Below, in pieces: positions 1-7,091 of a DNA stretch of 22,438 nt. Location: the NCBI GenBank assembly GCA_030432795.1, contig JAUILW010000009.1:1-22438 (forward strand), written 5' to 3'. A program made the position numbers and the translations under genes. Below the pieces are notes generated by a model. It was not told the origin of the DNA. It did no database searches and saw only the letters and a list, made by a program, of their open reading frames with translations. This DNA comes from Gammaproteobacteria bacterium (lineage in GTDB: Bacteria; Pseudomonadota; Gammaproteobacteria; Pseudomonadales; Azotimanducaceae). Each line of letters begins with the position of its first letter. Position 1 is the first letter of the stretch.

Positions 1-4
1 GTTG

Positions 5-274
5 TTACTCGCCTTCGCCGAAGCGGTCGGCGAACAGTGCTCTTACCGCCTGCAGGGCCGTCTCTTCGTCCGGTCCGTCAACCTGCAGCTCAAGCTCGGT
101 ACCCTTAGGCGCTTCCAGCACGAGTACTGCCATGATCCGCTTCGCGTCGGCTTTCTGAGCACCCTTGAACAGCTCGATGCGGCTTTCGAAACCTTTGGCG
201 ACGTCCACGAGCTTCGCCGCTGCACGGGCGTGCAGACCAAGCTTGTTGACGACTTTGATCGGTTCCGTGCGCAT
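5..274 (-). CDS. ptsO: PTS system phosphocarrier protein NPr (HPr-like, nitrogen PTS)
   Basis: This 89-residue protein has the length and fold signature of HPr-family carriers. NPr passes a phosphate from EI-Ntr (PtsP) to EIIA-Ntr (PtsN, encoded three genes upstream) in the cytoplasm. The active-site block NKLGLHARAAAK lies at residues 10-21 with the phosphorylated histidine at H15. The second conserved block, AKRIMAV (44-50), has arginine at position 46, where HPr and most NPr proteins carry serine. The ATG start has a GGAG six bases upstream. It is the last gene of the minus-strand rpoN-ptsN-rapZ-ptsO run, 72 bases after rapZ, and ends with TAA at the window edge. The family call is secure; NPr rather than HPr rests on the neighbours. 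Confidence 0.95.
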   Translation of the reverse strand: MRTEPIKVVNKLGLHARAAAKLVDVAKGFESRIELFKGAQKADAKRIMAVLVLEAPKGTELELQVDGPDEETALQAVRALFADRFGEGE

Positions 275-346
275 GATTGCTCCGTCTGGCTGGCGGCAGT
301 ATACCTGCGTCGGCAGCGAGCAGTGTGCTGATCAATGTGGTCGCAC

Positions 347-1207
347 TTAGCGCGGTGCGGGGAGCTCCCGGTGCCTTACCAGTACGTTCACGCGCGACGA
401 TGCGAAGTGCTCGCCGAGCCGGGTTGCCAGGTATACGCTGCGGTGCTGGCCGCCGGTGCAGCCGATGGCGACCGTCATGTACATGCGGTTGTTCTCTTCG
501 AAGTGCGGAAGCCAGCGCTCCAGATAACCGGCCACGTCCTCGAACATCTGCACCACCAGCGGCTGCTCGCCGAGATACTGTCGCACAGGCTCGTCGAGGC
601 CCGTCAGGGGGCGCAGAGCGTCCACCCAGTGGGGGTTTGGCAGGCAGCGAATGTCGAACACGTAGTCGGCATCCACCGGCACGCCGTGCTTGAAGCCGAA
701 TGACCGGAACAGTAGCGATAGGCGGTTCTCGGCACTGGCGGCCAGGCGATCGCGGATCAGCTCCGTCAGCTGGGCGGACTCCAGCCGGGTCGTGTCCACG
801 GTGAGATCGGCGAGATCGGAGATGCTCTCCAGCAGCGCGGATTCTGCCTCGATAGCCTGCCGGAGATCGGTTTTTGCGTTGGTCAGCGGATGCCGACGTC
901 GGGTCTCGCTGAAGCGTTTCACCAGCGTCGGGCTCAGCGCGTCCAGGAATATGAGTTGGCAGTCCACATCCATCCGGTCCAACGACAGGAGAATCTCCGG
1001 GAAGCGCTCCAGCTCGCGACCGCGGGCGTCAATGCACACGGCGATGGAGCTGTCCTTCTGCGTCGGGTCGCGCAGGGCGTTATGCACCAGCGACTGCAGG
1101 AGGTTCACTGGAAAGTTGTCGATGCAGTTGTAGCCGGCGTCTTCCAGCGCCCGCAGCACCGTGCTCTTTCCGGAGCCGGAGCGGCCGCTGATGATGATGA
1201 GCCTCAT
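347..1207 (-). CDS. rapZ: RNase adapter / nucleotide-binding protein RapZ
   Basis: A 286-residue RapZ (YvcJ/YhbJ) homologue, close to the 284 residues of the Escherichia coli protein. The N-terminal P-loop domain begins with Walker A GRSGSGKS at residues 8-15. The C-terminal half keeps the conserved IGCTGGQHRSVYLA block. In enterobacteria RapZ binds the small RNA GlmZ and presents it to RNase E to control glmS. Here the extreme C-terminus reads HRELPAPR instead of the lysine/arginine-rich tail, so that RNA role is doubtful. Its start overlaps the ptsN stop by four bases (ATGA), implying coupled translation. The synteny with ptsN and ptsO is typical of gammaproteobacteria. Identity is very secure; exact function in this organism is inferred. 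Confidence 0.95.
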   Translation of the reverse strand: MRLIIISGRSGSGKSTVLRALEDAGYNCIDNFPVNLLQSLVHNALRDPTQKDSSIAVCIDARGRELERFPEILLSLDRMDVDCQLIFLDALSPTLVKRFSETRRRHPLTNAKTDLRQAIEAESALLESISDLADLTVDTTRLESAQLTELIRDRLAASAENRLSLLFRSFGFKHGVPVDADYVFDIRCLPNPHWVDALRPLTGLDEPVRQYLGEQPLVVQMFEDVAGYLERWLPHFEENNRMYMTVAIGCTGGQHRSVYLATRLGEHFASSRVNVLVRHRELPAPR

Positions 1208-1671
1208 GCTGCTTCCTGGGGCGCCCGTTCCAGAAGCTGGTTGCGCAGCGCCTCAGCGGTGGTGGCGTGGCGCAGGGCTGTGAGGTTCTGCGGTTCGCTG
1301 AACACCTGGGAAAGCTGCGACAGCACCGTGAGATGCAGGCTCGTCTCCTCTTCGGGGACGATCAGCGCGAATACCAGATCTACCGCCGCATCGTCAGGTG
1401 CATCGAAGTCAACGGCCTGCTCCAGGCGTGCGAACACGGCGATGACGTCGGTGCATTTGGTGCGGCAGTGGGGGATGGCCACACCTTCCCCCAGGCCGGT
1501 GCTGCCCAGCCGCTCTCGCGCCTGCAGGGCGTCGTAGATCTCGTCAGCATCCAGCTCGCCATGCACCTCGGCAACGCGCTCGCCCACCCACTCCAGCGCG
1601 CGTTTGCGGCTCGAAACGTCGACATCTACGGCGGTGCAACGTGTGTCGAGAATGGTGGCTAGGAGACTCAC
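1204..1671 (-). CDS. ptsN: PTS IIA-like nitrogen regulatory protein PtsN (EIIA-Ntr)
   Basis: A 155-residue EIIA domain of the mannitol/fructose class. The phospho-acceptor histidine is H68 in the motif GVAIPHC, followed by the usual block VDLVFALIVPEEETSLHL. EIIA-Ntr receives phosphate from NPr and, in well-studied bacteria, regulates potassium transport, sigma-54-linked processes and stress responses by binding proteins rather than carrying sugar. The start codon is GTG (minus-strand reading of 1669-1671), eight bases after the hpf stop. A purine-rich AAGGGG lies 11 bases before it, just ahead of the hpf stop. It overlaps rapZ by four bases. There is no in-frame ATG near the beginning, so GTG is the best start. 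Confidence 0.95.
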   Translation of the reverse strand: MSLLATILDTRCTAVDVDVSSRKRALEWVGERVAEVHGELDADEIYDALQARERLGSTGLGEGVAIPHCRTKCTDVIAVFARLEQAVDFDAPDDAAVDLVFALIVPEEETSLHLTVLSQLSQVFSEPQNLTALRHATTAEALRNQLLERAPQEAA

Positions 1672-1679
1672 GGAGATGT

Positions 1680-1982
1680 TTACCCCTTCTGATGGTAACG
1701 GGAGATGGCCTTTTCCTTGTGCTTGAGAAGCTGGCGGTCCAGGCGGTCGGTGAGCAGGTCGATGGCGGCGTAGAGATCCTCGGTGGAGGCATCTGCGAAC
1801 AGTTCCGCACCGCTGATGTGCACGGTGGCTTCAGCTTTCTGCTCAAGCTTCTCCACGGTCAGCACCACGTGCACGTTGGTGATCTGGTCGGAGTGGCGTT
1901 CGAGTTTCTCGAGCTTGTCGGTGACGTAGGCCTTGAGCGGTTCGGTAACGTCTATGTGATGTCCAGTGATACTCAGCTGCAT
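1680..1982 (-). CDS. hpf: Ribosome hibernation promoting factor HPF (short form)
   Basis: A 100-residue protein beginning MQLSITGHHIDVTEPLKAYV, the hallmark of the S30AE/sigma-54 modulation family. The length matches the short HPF of gammaproteobacteria (about 95 residues); it lacks the C-terminal dimerization domain of long HPF. Such proteins bind the 30S decoding region in stationary phase and, together with RMF in enterobacteria, promote 100S ribosome dimers. The ATG has a strong AAGGAG seven bases upstream. It lies 58 bases after the rpoN stop, the conserved position that led to its older name of sigma-54 modulation protein. The basic tail HKEKAISRYHQKG is as expected. Identity is secure. 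Confidence 0.95.
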   Translation of the reverse strand: MQLSITGHHIDVTEPLKAYVTDKLEKLERHSDQITNVHVVLTVEKLEQKAEATVHISGAELFADASTEDLYAAIDLLTDRLDRQLLKHKEKAISRYHQKG

Positions 1983-2040
1983 GCATTGGCTCCTTGCTTG
2001 GAAACGCAGGTCGGGACGGGGTTGCGCAAGGTGTCGGTGG

Positions 2041-3492
2041 TCATACCAGGCGCTTGCGCTCGTTGGATGGCGGAATGTTCATGGATTCGCGGTACTTGGC
2101 GACGGTCCTGCGTGCCACCTTGATGTTCTGTTCGGCCAGTATTGCGGCCAGCTTGCTGTCGCTCAATGGTTTTTTCGGGTCCTCTTCGCCGCACAGCTTT
2201 TTGATGAGGGCGCGAATGGCGGTGCTCGATACTTCGCCGCCGGTGCTGGTACCGACGTGGCTGGAAAAGAAGTATTTCAGCTCGAAAACGCCGCGTGGGG
2301 TGTGCATGTACTTGCGGCTGGTCACCCGGGAGATGGTGGACTCGTGCATATCCACCGCCTCAGCGATGTCGGCCAGTACCAGCGGTTTCATGGCCTGCTC
2401 GCCGTATTCCAGGAAGCCGCGCTGCACCTCGACGATCTTGCTGGCCACCTTCAGCAGCGTTTCGTTGCGGCTGGCCAGGCTCTTGAGAAACCAGCGCGCC
2501 TCGGCGAGTGTGTCACGCAGGTACTCCGAGTCCTTGCCGCTCTTTACGTCTTTGGCCAATGCGGCGTACTGCTCGTTGAGGCGCACGCGCGGCACCGCAT
2601 CGCCATTCAGCTCCACCACCCAGCGCGCCGTGCCGCCCTTGACCACCTTGCGTACCATCACCTCCGGCACCACGTACTCCGGTGGCGGCCCGCCTATCAC
2701 CGAGCCTGGGCGGGGATTGAGGGTCTGGATAAGAGCGACCACTTGCCCCAGCGCCTCATTATCGAGCTTCAGGATCTTGCCGAGGCCGTTGTAATCGTGC
2801 GCCGCCAACAGGTTCAGATGCTCTTGCACCACGCAGAGCGCTTCGTTGCGCCAGGGCGTGTCCTCGGCCAGTGCCGTGAGCTGCAGACTCAGGCACTCGC
2901 TGAGGCTGCGTGCCCCCACGCCTATGGGGTCGAAGTGCTGCACCCGGTGCAGCACCATCATCACCTCCTCGATGCCGACGTCCGGGTCCTCACTGTTGAA
3001 GGCTGCCGCCAGCTCGTCGAGGTCCGCGGTGAGCATGCCATCGGCGTCGATGGCGTCGATCAATGCCGTGGCGATGGCGTGATCGGTGGCGCTGAACGGT
3101 GTCAGGTTGAGCTGCCACATCAGGTGATCGGCGAGGCTCTCTTCGTAGGTGGTACGGCCGTCCGGGTCCCAATCGTCCGCAGCACCGTTGGCCACCGAGC
3201 CAGCGCTGCCGAGGCTCTGGTAGACGTCGTCCCACTGGCTATCGACTGGCAGATCCTCAGGGATGTCGGCGCGCTCGCCGTCTACCTCCGCGTCGGTTCT
3301 ATCGGTCGGCGCGCGTTCCGCCGTTGCCGGGCTGTCGTCCTCCTCCAGCTCCAGCATCGGGTTGTCGGTTATCCGGTCCTGAATCTCCTGCTCCAGGTCG
3401 AGCGCGGACAACTGCAGCAGCTTGATAGCCTGCTGCAGCTGCGGCGTCATGGTCAGCGATTGGCCGAGCTTGAGAGAGAGCGATTGCTTCAG
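2041..3492 (-). CDS. rpoN: RNA polymerase sigma-54 factor RpoN
   Basis: Sigma-54 directs RNA polymerase to -24/-12 promoters that need an AAA+ activator. The C-terminal RpoN box ARRTVAKYRE is intact 15 residues from the end, the acidic region II follows a glutamine/leucine-rich region I, and the core-binding and HTH regions are present. The first ATG (minus-strand position 3450) would cut into region I, because the codons before it read KQSLSLKLGQSLT, matching the known N-terminus of the family. The only plausible start giving the full protein is CTG at 3492, eight bases after AAGGA and overlapping the lptB stop as CTGA. That gives 483 residues against 477 in Escherichia coli. Identity is certain; the CTG start is a strong inference. 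Confidence 0.95.
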   Translation of the reverse strand: MKQSLSLKLGQSLTMTPQLQQAIKLLQLSALDLEQEIQDRITDNPMLELEEDDSPATAERAPTDRTDAEVDGERADIPEDLPVDSQWDDVYQSLGSAGSVANGAADDWDPDGRTTYEESLADHLMWQLNLTPFSATDHAIATALIDAIDADGMLTADLDELAAAFNSEDPDVGIEEVMMVLHRVQHFDPIGVGARSLSECLSLQLTALAEDTPWRNEALCVVQEHLNLLAAHDYNGLGKILKLDNEALGQVVALIQTLNPRPGSVIGGPPPEYVVPEVMVRKVVKGGTARWVVELNGDAVPRVRLNEQYAALAKDVKSGKDSEYLRDTLAEARWFLKSLASRNETLLKVASKIVEVQRGFLEYGEQAMKPLVLADIAEAVDMHESTISRVTSRKYMHTPRGVFELKYFFSSHVGTSTGGEVSSTAIRALIKKLCGEEDPKKPLSDSKLAAILAEQNIKVARRTVAKYRESMNIPPSNERKRLV

Positions 3493-4214
3493 AGTTTGAA
3501 TCCTTCTCCGAGATAGACGTTGCGGACTTTCTCATCCGCCAGTATGGCAAGAGGCTCACCTTCCGCAATGATGTGCCCTTCACTAACGATGTAAGCGCGA
3601 TCACAGATGTCTAACGTGTCACGCACGTTGTGGTCGGTGATGAGTACGCCAATACGTCGATCTGCAAGGCTCTTGATTTCGGCTTTGATGTCCGCAACGG
3701 AGATAGGGTCGACGCCGGCAAACGGCTCATCGAGCAGGATGAACTGGGGCTGAGTAGCCAGGGCTCGCGCGATTTCCAGCCGTCGCCTCTCGCCGCCGGA
3801 GAGCTGCTCTCCTCGTGACTTGCGCACGTGCTCAAGATGGAATTCCGCCAGCAACTGCTCGCGCATGGCCAAGCGTTGCTTGCGGGACAGGTCTCGGCGC
3901 AGCTCGAGCACCGCTCTTAGGTTGTTTTCGGTAGATAGCGTGCGAAAGACACTGGCTTCCTGGGGTAAGTAGCCAAGGCCCAGGCGCGCGCGCTTGTGCA
4001 CCGGCGAACGGGTGATGTCCGTGTCGTTGACGGCGATGCGACCAGCGTCAGGGCGGATGAGGCCAACGATCATGTAGAAGCAGGTGGTTTTGCCCGCGCC
4101 GTTGGGCCCGAGCAGCCCGACGATCTCGCCGGTGTTGACTGCCAGGCTCACATCTTCGACAGCGATGCGCGCGCCGTATTGCTTCTTCAGCGCGGTGGCG
4201 GTGAGCGCTGTCAA
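3489..4214 (-). CDS. lptB: LPS export ABC transporter ATP-binding protein LptB
   Basis: A 241-residue ABC ATPase that powers the LptB2FG complex, which extracts lipopolysaccharide from the inner membrane. Walker A GPNGAGKT is at residues 36-43, the signature is LSGGERRRLEIARAL, Walker B is FILLDEPFAGVDP, and the switch histidine is in VLITDHNV. The start is TTG at 4214, sharing TTGA with the lptA stop; no good ribosome binding site precedes it, which suggests translational coupling to lptA. Its own stop overlaps the predicted CTG start of rpoN. The lptC-lptA-lptB-rpoN order is the usual one. LptF and LptG are not encoded here. Confidence 0.96.
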   Translation of the reverse strand: MTALTATALKKQYGARIAVEDVSLAVNTGEIVGLLGPNGAGKTTCFYMIVGLIRPDAGRIAVNDTDITRSPVHKRARLGLGYLPQEASVFRTLSTENNLRAVLELRRDLSRKQRLAMREQLLAEFHLEHVRKSRGEQLSGGERRRLEIARALATQPQFILLDEPFAGVDPISVADIKAEIKSLADRRIGVLITDHNVRDTLDICDRAYIVSEGHIIAEGEPLAILADEKVRNVYLGEGFKL

Positions 4215-4717
4215 CGGAACATGCGGGCCGGTTGAAGAATCATGCGTACCGGGCCGTTTCCGGTGGCTTGCGCGTCCACCTTGCCCTCCACGATGTCGTA
4301 GCGGATACGCTCCCCGGTCAGCTCGTTACCGTGTTGCAGCAGGCGCGCGCCACCCTCCAGATCCAGCGCTTCGGACTGGGTGTGGTAGACGATGACGTTG
4401 GCGTTGGCGCGCACGTGGCCCTGATTTTCAGCAAGCTGCTGCTGGTAGCGTGCAGGGGTGCCGCGAGCAACGATCTTCACTACACGCTCGTTTTCGTACT
4501 CCACGGTCATCTCGTCGGCGACCACACGCAGCGTTCCCTGGTCAATGCGTACATCGCCCCGGTACACGAGTGTTTGCTTCACCTGATCGATCTGCGCCGT
4601 TTTGCCGGTGATGTGGATGGGCTTGTCCGCGTCATCTGGCAGCGCCTGCGCCGCCGGCGCGAGGAACAGCATTGCCGGGATAAGCAGCGCTGCCAATGGC
4701 ACGTTTGTGAAGCTCAT
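4211..4717 (-). CDS. lptA: LPS transport periplasmic protein LptA
   Basis: A 168-residue periplasmic OstA-like protein that forms the beta-jellyroll bridge carrying lipopolysaccharide from LptC to LptD. The signal peptide has a hydrophobic core around residues 7-20 and a likely cleavage after AQA (residues 23-25). The mature part begins with the typical pattern PIHITGKTAQIDQVKQTLVY and contains repeated beta-strand blocks such as YRGDVRIDQGTLRVVADEM. The ATG overlaps the lptC stop by one base (TGATG) and the 3' end overlaps lptB by four bases. Length is slightly below the 185 residues of the Escherichia coli protein. Position and sequence make the call secure. Confidence 0.94.
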   Translation of the reverse strand: MSFTNVPLAALLIPAMLFLAPAAQALPDDADKPIHITGKTAQIDQVKQTLVYRGDVRIDQGTLRVVADEMTVEYENERVVKIVARGTPARYQQQLAENQGHVRANANVIVYHTQSEALDLEGGARLLQHGNELTGERIRYDIVEGKVDAQATGNGPVRMILQPARMFR

Positions 4718-5346
4718 CAGTCTGTCGTTTGCTGTTCTTTAAACTGCTGTGGCAGCACGATCGTGTGCACCGGCTGAACCGGGTCTGAAGACAGAGACAA
4801 CTGCCCGGTCTTCAGGTTGCCTTGCATGCCGGACGCCAACGTGCGCCCGACTTCGGTATCGATCATAACATCCTGGTCGGTCTGCGCGTATTGGCGATGG
4901 GGGTACACTTCGAGCATGTCGGACCGGATCGACAGGCGGGTCAAGCCGGTCAGCGGGTCGAGCTGCTCGAGCTCTACATTGTCATTCAGCACCACCACAT
5001 CGTGGCCTTCCCCCGGTTTGCGGGTGATCATGCCCCGCTCGGCGCGCATGTCCCACGGCTCAGCGGCGGGGTTGTCCATGTTCAGTTCCGGCGCCACCAG
5101 CCGGGTCAGCGCATCTTCGTCGAACCGATCCATCCGGGTGGCGAAGAGTGCGTACTTTCGTGCGCCGCTGGCTTCGAACTCGGTGATGGTGGCGTTTTTG
5201 AGATAGACGTCTGGTTCTTCGGCGAGTTCCGGTGGCAGGCCTGTCTCCACCGGTTCCTCCGGCTGCTGCCCTGGCCCGCCAAAATAGACCGCGAGCACCA
5301 GCGCCACGGCGCCGAGAAAGGTGATGCTGCGTTTCAGTAGGTCCAT
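4717..5346 (-). CDS. lptC: LPS export protein LptC
   Basis: A 209-residue bitopic inner-membrane protein that accepts lipopolysaccharide from LptB2FG and hands it to LptA. A single N-terminal transmembrane segment lies at about residues 8-23. After a proline/glutamate-rich linker comes the periplasmic LptC domain, starting near DVYLKNATITEFEASGARKY and holding the family pattern ERGMITRKPGEGHDVVVLND. It begins inside kdsC (13-base overlap) and ends one base into lptA. It is a little longer than the 191-residue Escherichia coli protein. Sequence conservation of LptC is low across the phylum, so the call rests on fold pattern, membrane anchor and operon position together. Confidence 0.92.
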   Translation of the reverse strand: MDLLKRSITFLGAVALVLAVYFGGPGQQPEEPVETGLPPELAEEPDVYLKNATITEFEASGARKYALFATRMDRFDEDALTRLVAPELNMDNPAAEPWDMRAERGMITRKPGEGHDVVVLNDNVELEQLDPLTGLTRLSIRSDMLEVYPHRQYAQTDQDVMIDTEVGRTLASGMQGNLKTGQLSLSSDPVQPVHTIVLPQQFKEQQTTD

Positions 5347-5843
5347 TTGGCCTGGCTTTTCAGGATCAGTTCGGCGAGCTCCCGCGCCACACCTTCGCCA
5401 CCCCGGGTTCTGGTTACCCAGTCGGCGCGCAGCTGCACCGTAGGATGTCCGTTCGGTACGCTCACCGATAACCCCACCTGATCGAACAGCACGAGATCGG
5501 GCAGATCATCGCCCACGTGCGCGCTCTGCCATGGCTCCGCGCCTGCTTTGCCGAGGAAGTCCTCGAAGGCCGCTGCTTTGTGCTCGCTACCCTGGTAGAC
5601 GTGCGCTATGCCAAGCTCGCGCGCCCGGCGCTCGACGATGGGAGACTCACGGCCAGTGATGAGCGCCACGTGGACGCCGTTGGCCATCAGCAGCTTCAAC
5701 GCCGCGCCGTCCTGTACGTGAAACGATTTGATCTCCAAGCCGTCGTCCGTGTACGTGATACGGCCATCCGTGAGCACGCCGTCGATGTCGAAGGAGATTG
5801 CGGTAAGACGCGCGGCCTTTTCCTTCGGAAAGTCCTTGGGCAT
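5334..5843 (-). CDS. kdsC: 3-deoxy-D-manno-octulosonate 8-phosphate phosphatase KdsC
   Basis: A 169-residue HAD-superfamily phosphatase that removes phosphate from Kdo-8-phosphate, a cytoplasmic step in making the inner-core sugar of lipopolysaccharide. HAD motif I is FDIDGVLTDG with D19 as nucleophile and D21 as acid/base; motif II is in LITGRES and motif IV is GDDLPDL. The frame stays open far upstream, but that stretch overlaps yrbG and has no KdsC character; ATG at 5843, 26 bases after the yrbG stop, gives the normal family length. A weak GAGG sits two bases before it. It overlaps lptC by 13 bases. The isomerase gene kdsD, normally just upstream, is missing. Confidence 0.94.
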   Translation of the reverse strand: MPKDFPKEKAARLTAISFDIDGVLTDGRITYTDDGLEIKSFHVQDGAALKLLMANGVHVALITGRESPIVERRARELGIAHVYQGSEHKAAAFEDFLGKAGAEPWQSAHVGDDLPDLVLFDQVGLSVSVPNGHPTVQLRADWVTRTRGGEGVARELAELILKSQAKWTY

Positions 5844-5869
5844 GTCCTCGGAAGTACCGGCAGCGGGCT

Positions 5870-6844
5870 TCAATGTGGCACCTGCTGAATCAGCAGCGTG
5901 TTGTAGCCGATCCACGCGGCCAGCAGCACGACGCCTTCGAAACGGGTGATGACTGCTCGGGAGTTGATTCCGTAGGCGAACAGCGCCAGAGCAATGGTCA
6001 ACGCCAGCATCATGCCGCAATCCCGCCACAGCGAAACCGGATCGATGCTGGTGTGCGTTACCAGACCGGGAACGCTGAGCACCGCAAGGATGTTGAGTAT
6101 GTTGGAGCCTACGACATTGCCGATGGCGATGTCCGAATGTCCTTTCAGCGCTGAACCCACGGTGGCTGCGAGCTCCGGCAGGCTGGTGCCCACGGCGACG
6201 ATGGTCAGGCCGATGATCATCTCGCTGACGCCGAGGTGGCGGGCGATTTCTGTTGCCGACCACACCAGCAGCTGCGCCGATGCCAGCAGCACGATGAGCC
6301 CTGCGAGCAGCCAGAATACGGCGGCACTCGTGGGCAGGTCCGGCAGCTCGTCGAGCTCTTCAGCGATGCTGTCGGGGATATCGACGGAATCGCTGCGCTG
6401 CGCGGCCACAAGTCGGTAGAGGATCAAGGCGAGCCCGGCGAGCAGGAGTATCGAATCGAAGGGGGACAGACGCAGGTCGAACAGCAGAATGACGGCCAGC
6501 GCCGTTGCGCCGAGAAGCCAGGGTAACTCCGAACGCAGCACAGATTGGGAGAAGGGCAGCGGTGCGACGATGGCGGTGATGCCGAGCACCAGGCCGATAT
6601 TGGCGATATTCGAACCGATGGCATTGCCAACGGCGAGCAACGGGTTGTCGTCCAGTGCGGCGAAGAACGACACCAGAATCTCGGGTGCAGAGGTGCCCAG
6701 CGCGACAACCGTCAGACCGATGATGATTTTCGACACCCCGAGGTTGCTGGCCGTGCTTGCCGCACCGGACAGAAACTTGTCGGCGCTCCAGATCAGGGCG
6801 ATGAAACCTAGAATGGTGCCGGATATGGGGAGCCAGATTGACAT
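5870..6844 (-). CDS. yrbG: Calcium/sodium antiporter, YrbG family (CaCA superfamily)
   Basis: A 324-residue inner-membrane protein of about ten hydrophobic segments, consistent with the K+-dependent Na+/Ca2+ exchanger-related YrbG family (325 residues in Escherichia coli). Both alpha repeats are visible: the first has GLTVVALGTSAPEI followed by GNAIGSNIANIGLVLG, the second has GLTIVAVGTSLPEL followed by GNVVGSNILNILAVLS. These carry the acidic and asparagine residues that bind calcium and sodium. An acidic loop (IAEELDELPDLP) links the halves. It is the promoter-proximal gene of the minus-strand run and diverges from mlaF. No clear ribosome binding site precedes its ATG. The transport family is secure; the physiological ion is inferred. 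Confidence 0.93.
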   Translation of the reverse strand: MSIWLPISGTILGFIALIWSADKFLSGAASTASNLGVSKIIIGLTVVALGTSAPEILVSFFAALDDNPLLAVGNAIGSNIANIGLVLGITAIVAPLPFSQSVLRSELPWLLGATALAVILLFDLRLSPFDSILLLAGLALILYRLVAAQRSDSVDIPDSIAEELDELPDLPTSAAVFWLLAGLIVLLASAQLLVWSATEIARHLGVSEMIIGLTIVAVGTSLPELAATVGSALKGHSDIAIGNVVGSNILNILAVLSVPGLVTHTSIDPVSLWRDCGMMLALTIALALFAYGINSRAVITRFEGVVLLAAWIGYNTLLIQQVPH

Positions 6845-6962
6845 GTTTTCGGGGGCGGGCGGCTGCGTTCAGTTTCGGTGCAGGTTGGATAGCGCACTCT
6901 AGGGGAAAAGTGTCCTCGGCGCACCAGCCCTGGAACTGTTGCACATGTAGGCGGTCACGGAT

Positions 6963-6991
6963 CGACTTGGGCCTGAAAAAACAACGATAAT
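6963..6991 (+). promoter_or_regulatory. Possible promoter for the mla operon
   Basis: The divergent yrbG-mlaF region (6845-7091, 247 bases) has one AT-rich patch at 6974-7000 containing GATAAT at 6986-6991, a good -10 match on the plus strand. No good -35 sits at ideal spacing: TTGGGC at 6967-6972 is only 13 bases away, and the hexamer at 17 bases is CGACTT. The call is therefore tentative. I found no convincing promoter for yrbG in the same region. The rest holds the hairpin listed separately and nothing else I can name. Confidence 0.3.
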
Positions 6992-7018
6992 AAAGGAAAT
7001 CAGACAGGAACCCGGCGC

Positions 7019-7042
7019 GCGCCCCGGAAGGGCGCTTATTTT
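7019..7042 (+). terminator. Terminator-like hairpin in the mlaF leader
   Basis: GCGCCC (7019-7024), loop CGGAA, and GGGCGC (7030-7035) form a perfect six-pair GC stem, followed at once by TTATTTT (7036-7042). That is the form of an intrinsic terminator reading on the plus strand, about 50 bases before the mlaF start and downstream of the only AT-rich -10 candidate. No gene ends here, so it may act as a leader attenuator. A competing palindrome, GGCGCGCGCC, lies at 7014-7023. Structure is seen directly; function is inferred. Confidence 0.4.
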
Positions 7043-7091
7043 CGCCGTGCTGCAGGCGTGGCACGAGCAGGCCGCCGGGCATGGAACGCCG

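Noticed and set aside
1966..3516. Long open frame of about 516 codons on the plus strand
   Set aside because: It lies antisense across rpoN, has no family character (histidine- and alanine-rich composition typical of the reverse frame of GC-rich genes), and rpoN is unmistakable.
5844..6263. Longer open frame upstream of kdsC, as a fusion or kdsD remnant
   Set aside because: The upstream residues are arginine/histidine-rich and come from the shifted frame of yrbG; there is no SIS or CBS domain pattern.
6931..6943. TGGAAC followed by TTGCA, resembling a sigma-54 -24/-12 promoter in the yrbG-mlaF region
   Set aside because: Only seven bases separate the GG and GC dinucleotides; sigma-54 promoters need ten. 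The spacing is not tolerated, so I do not call it.
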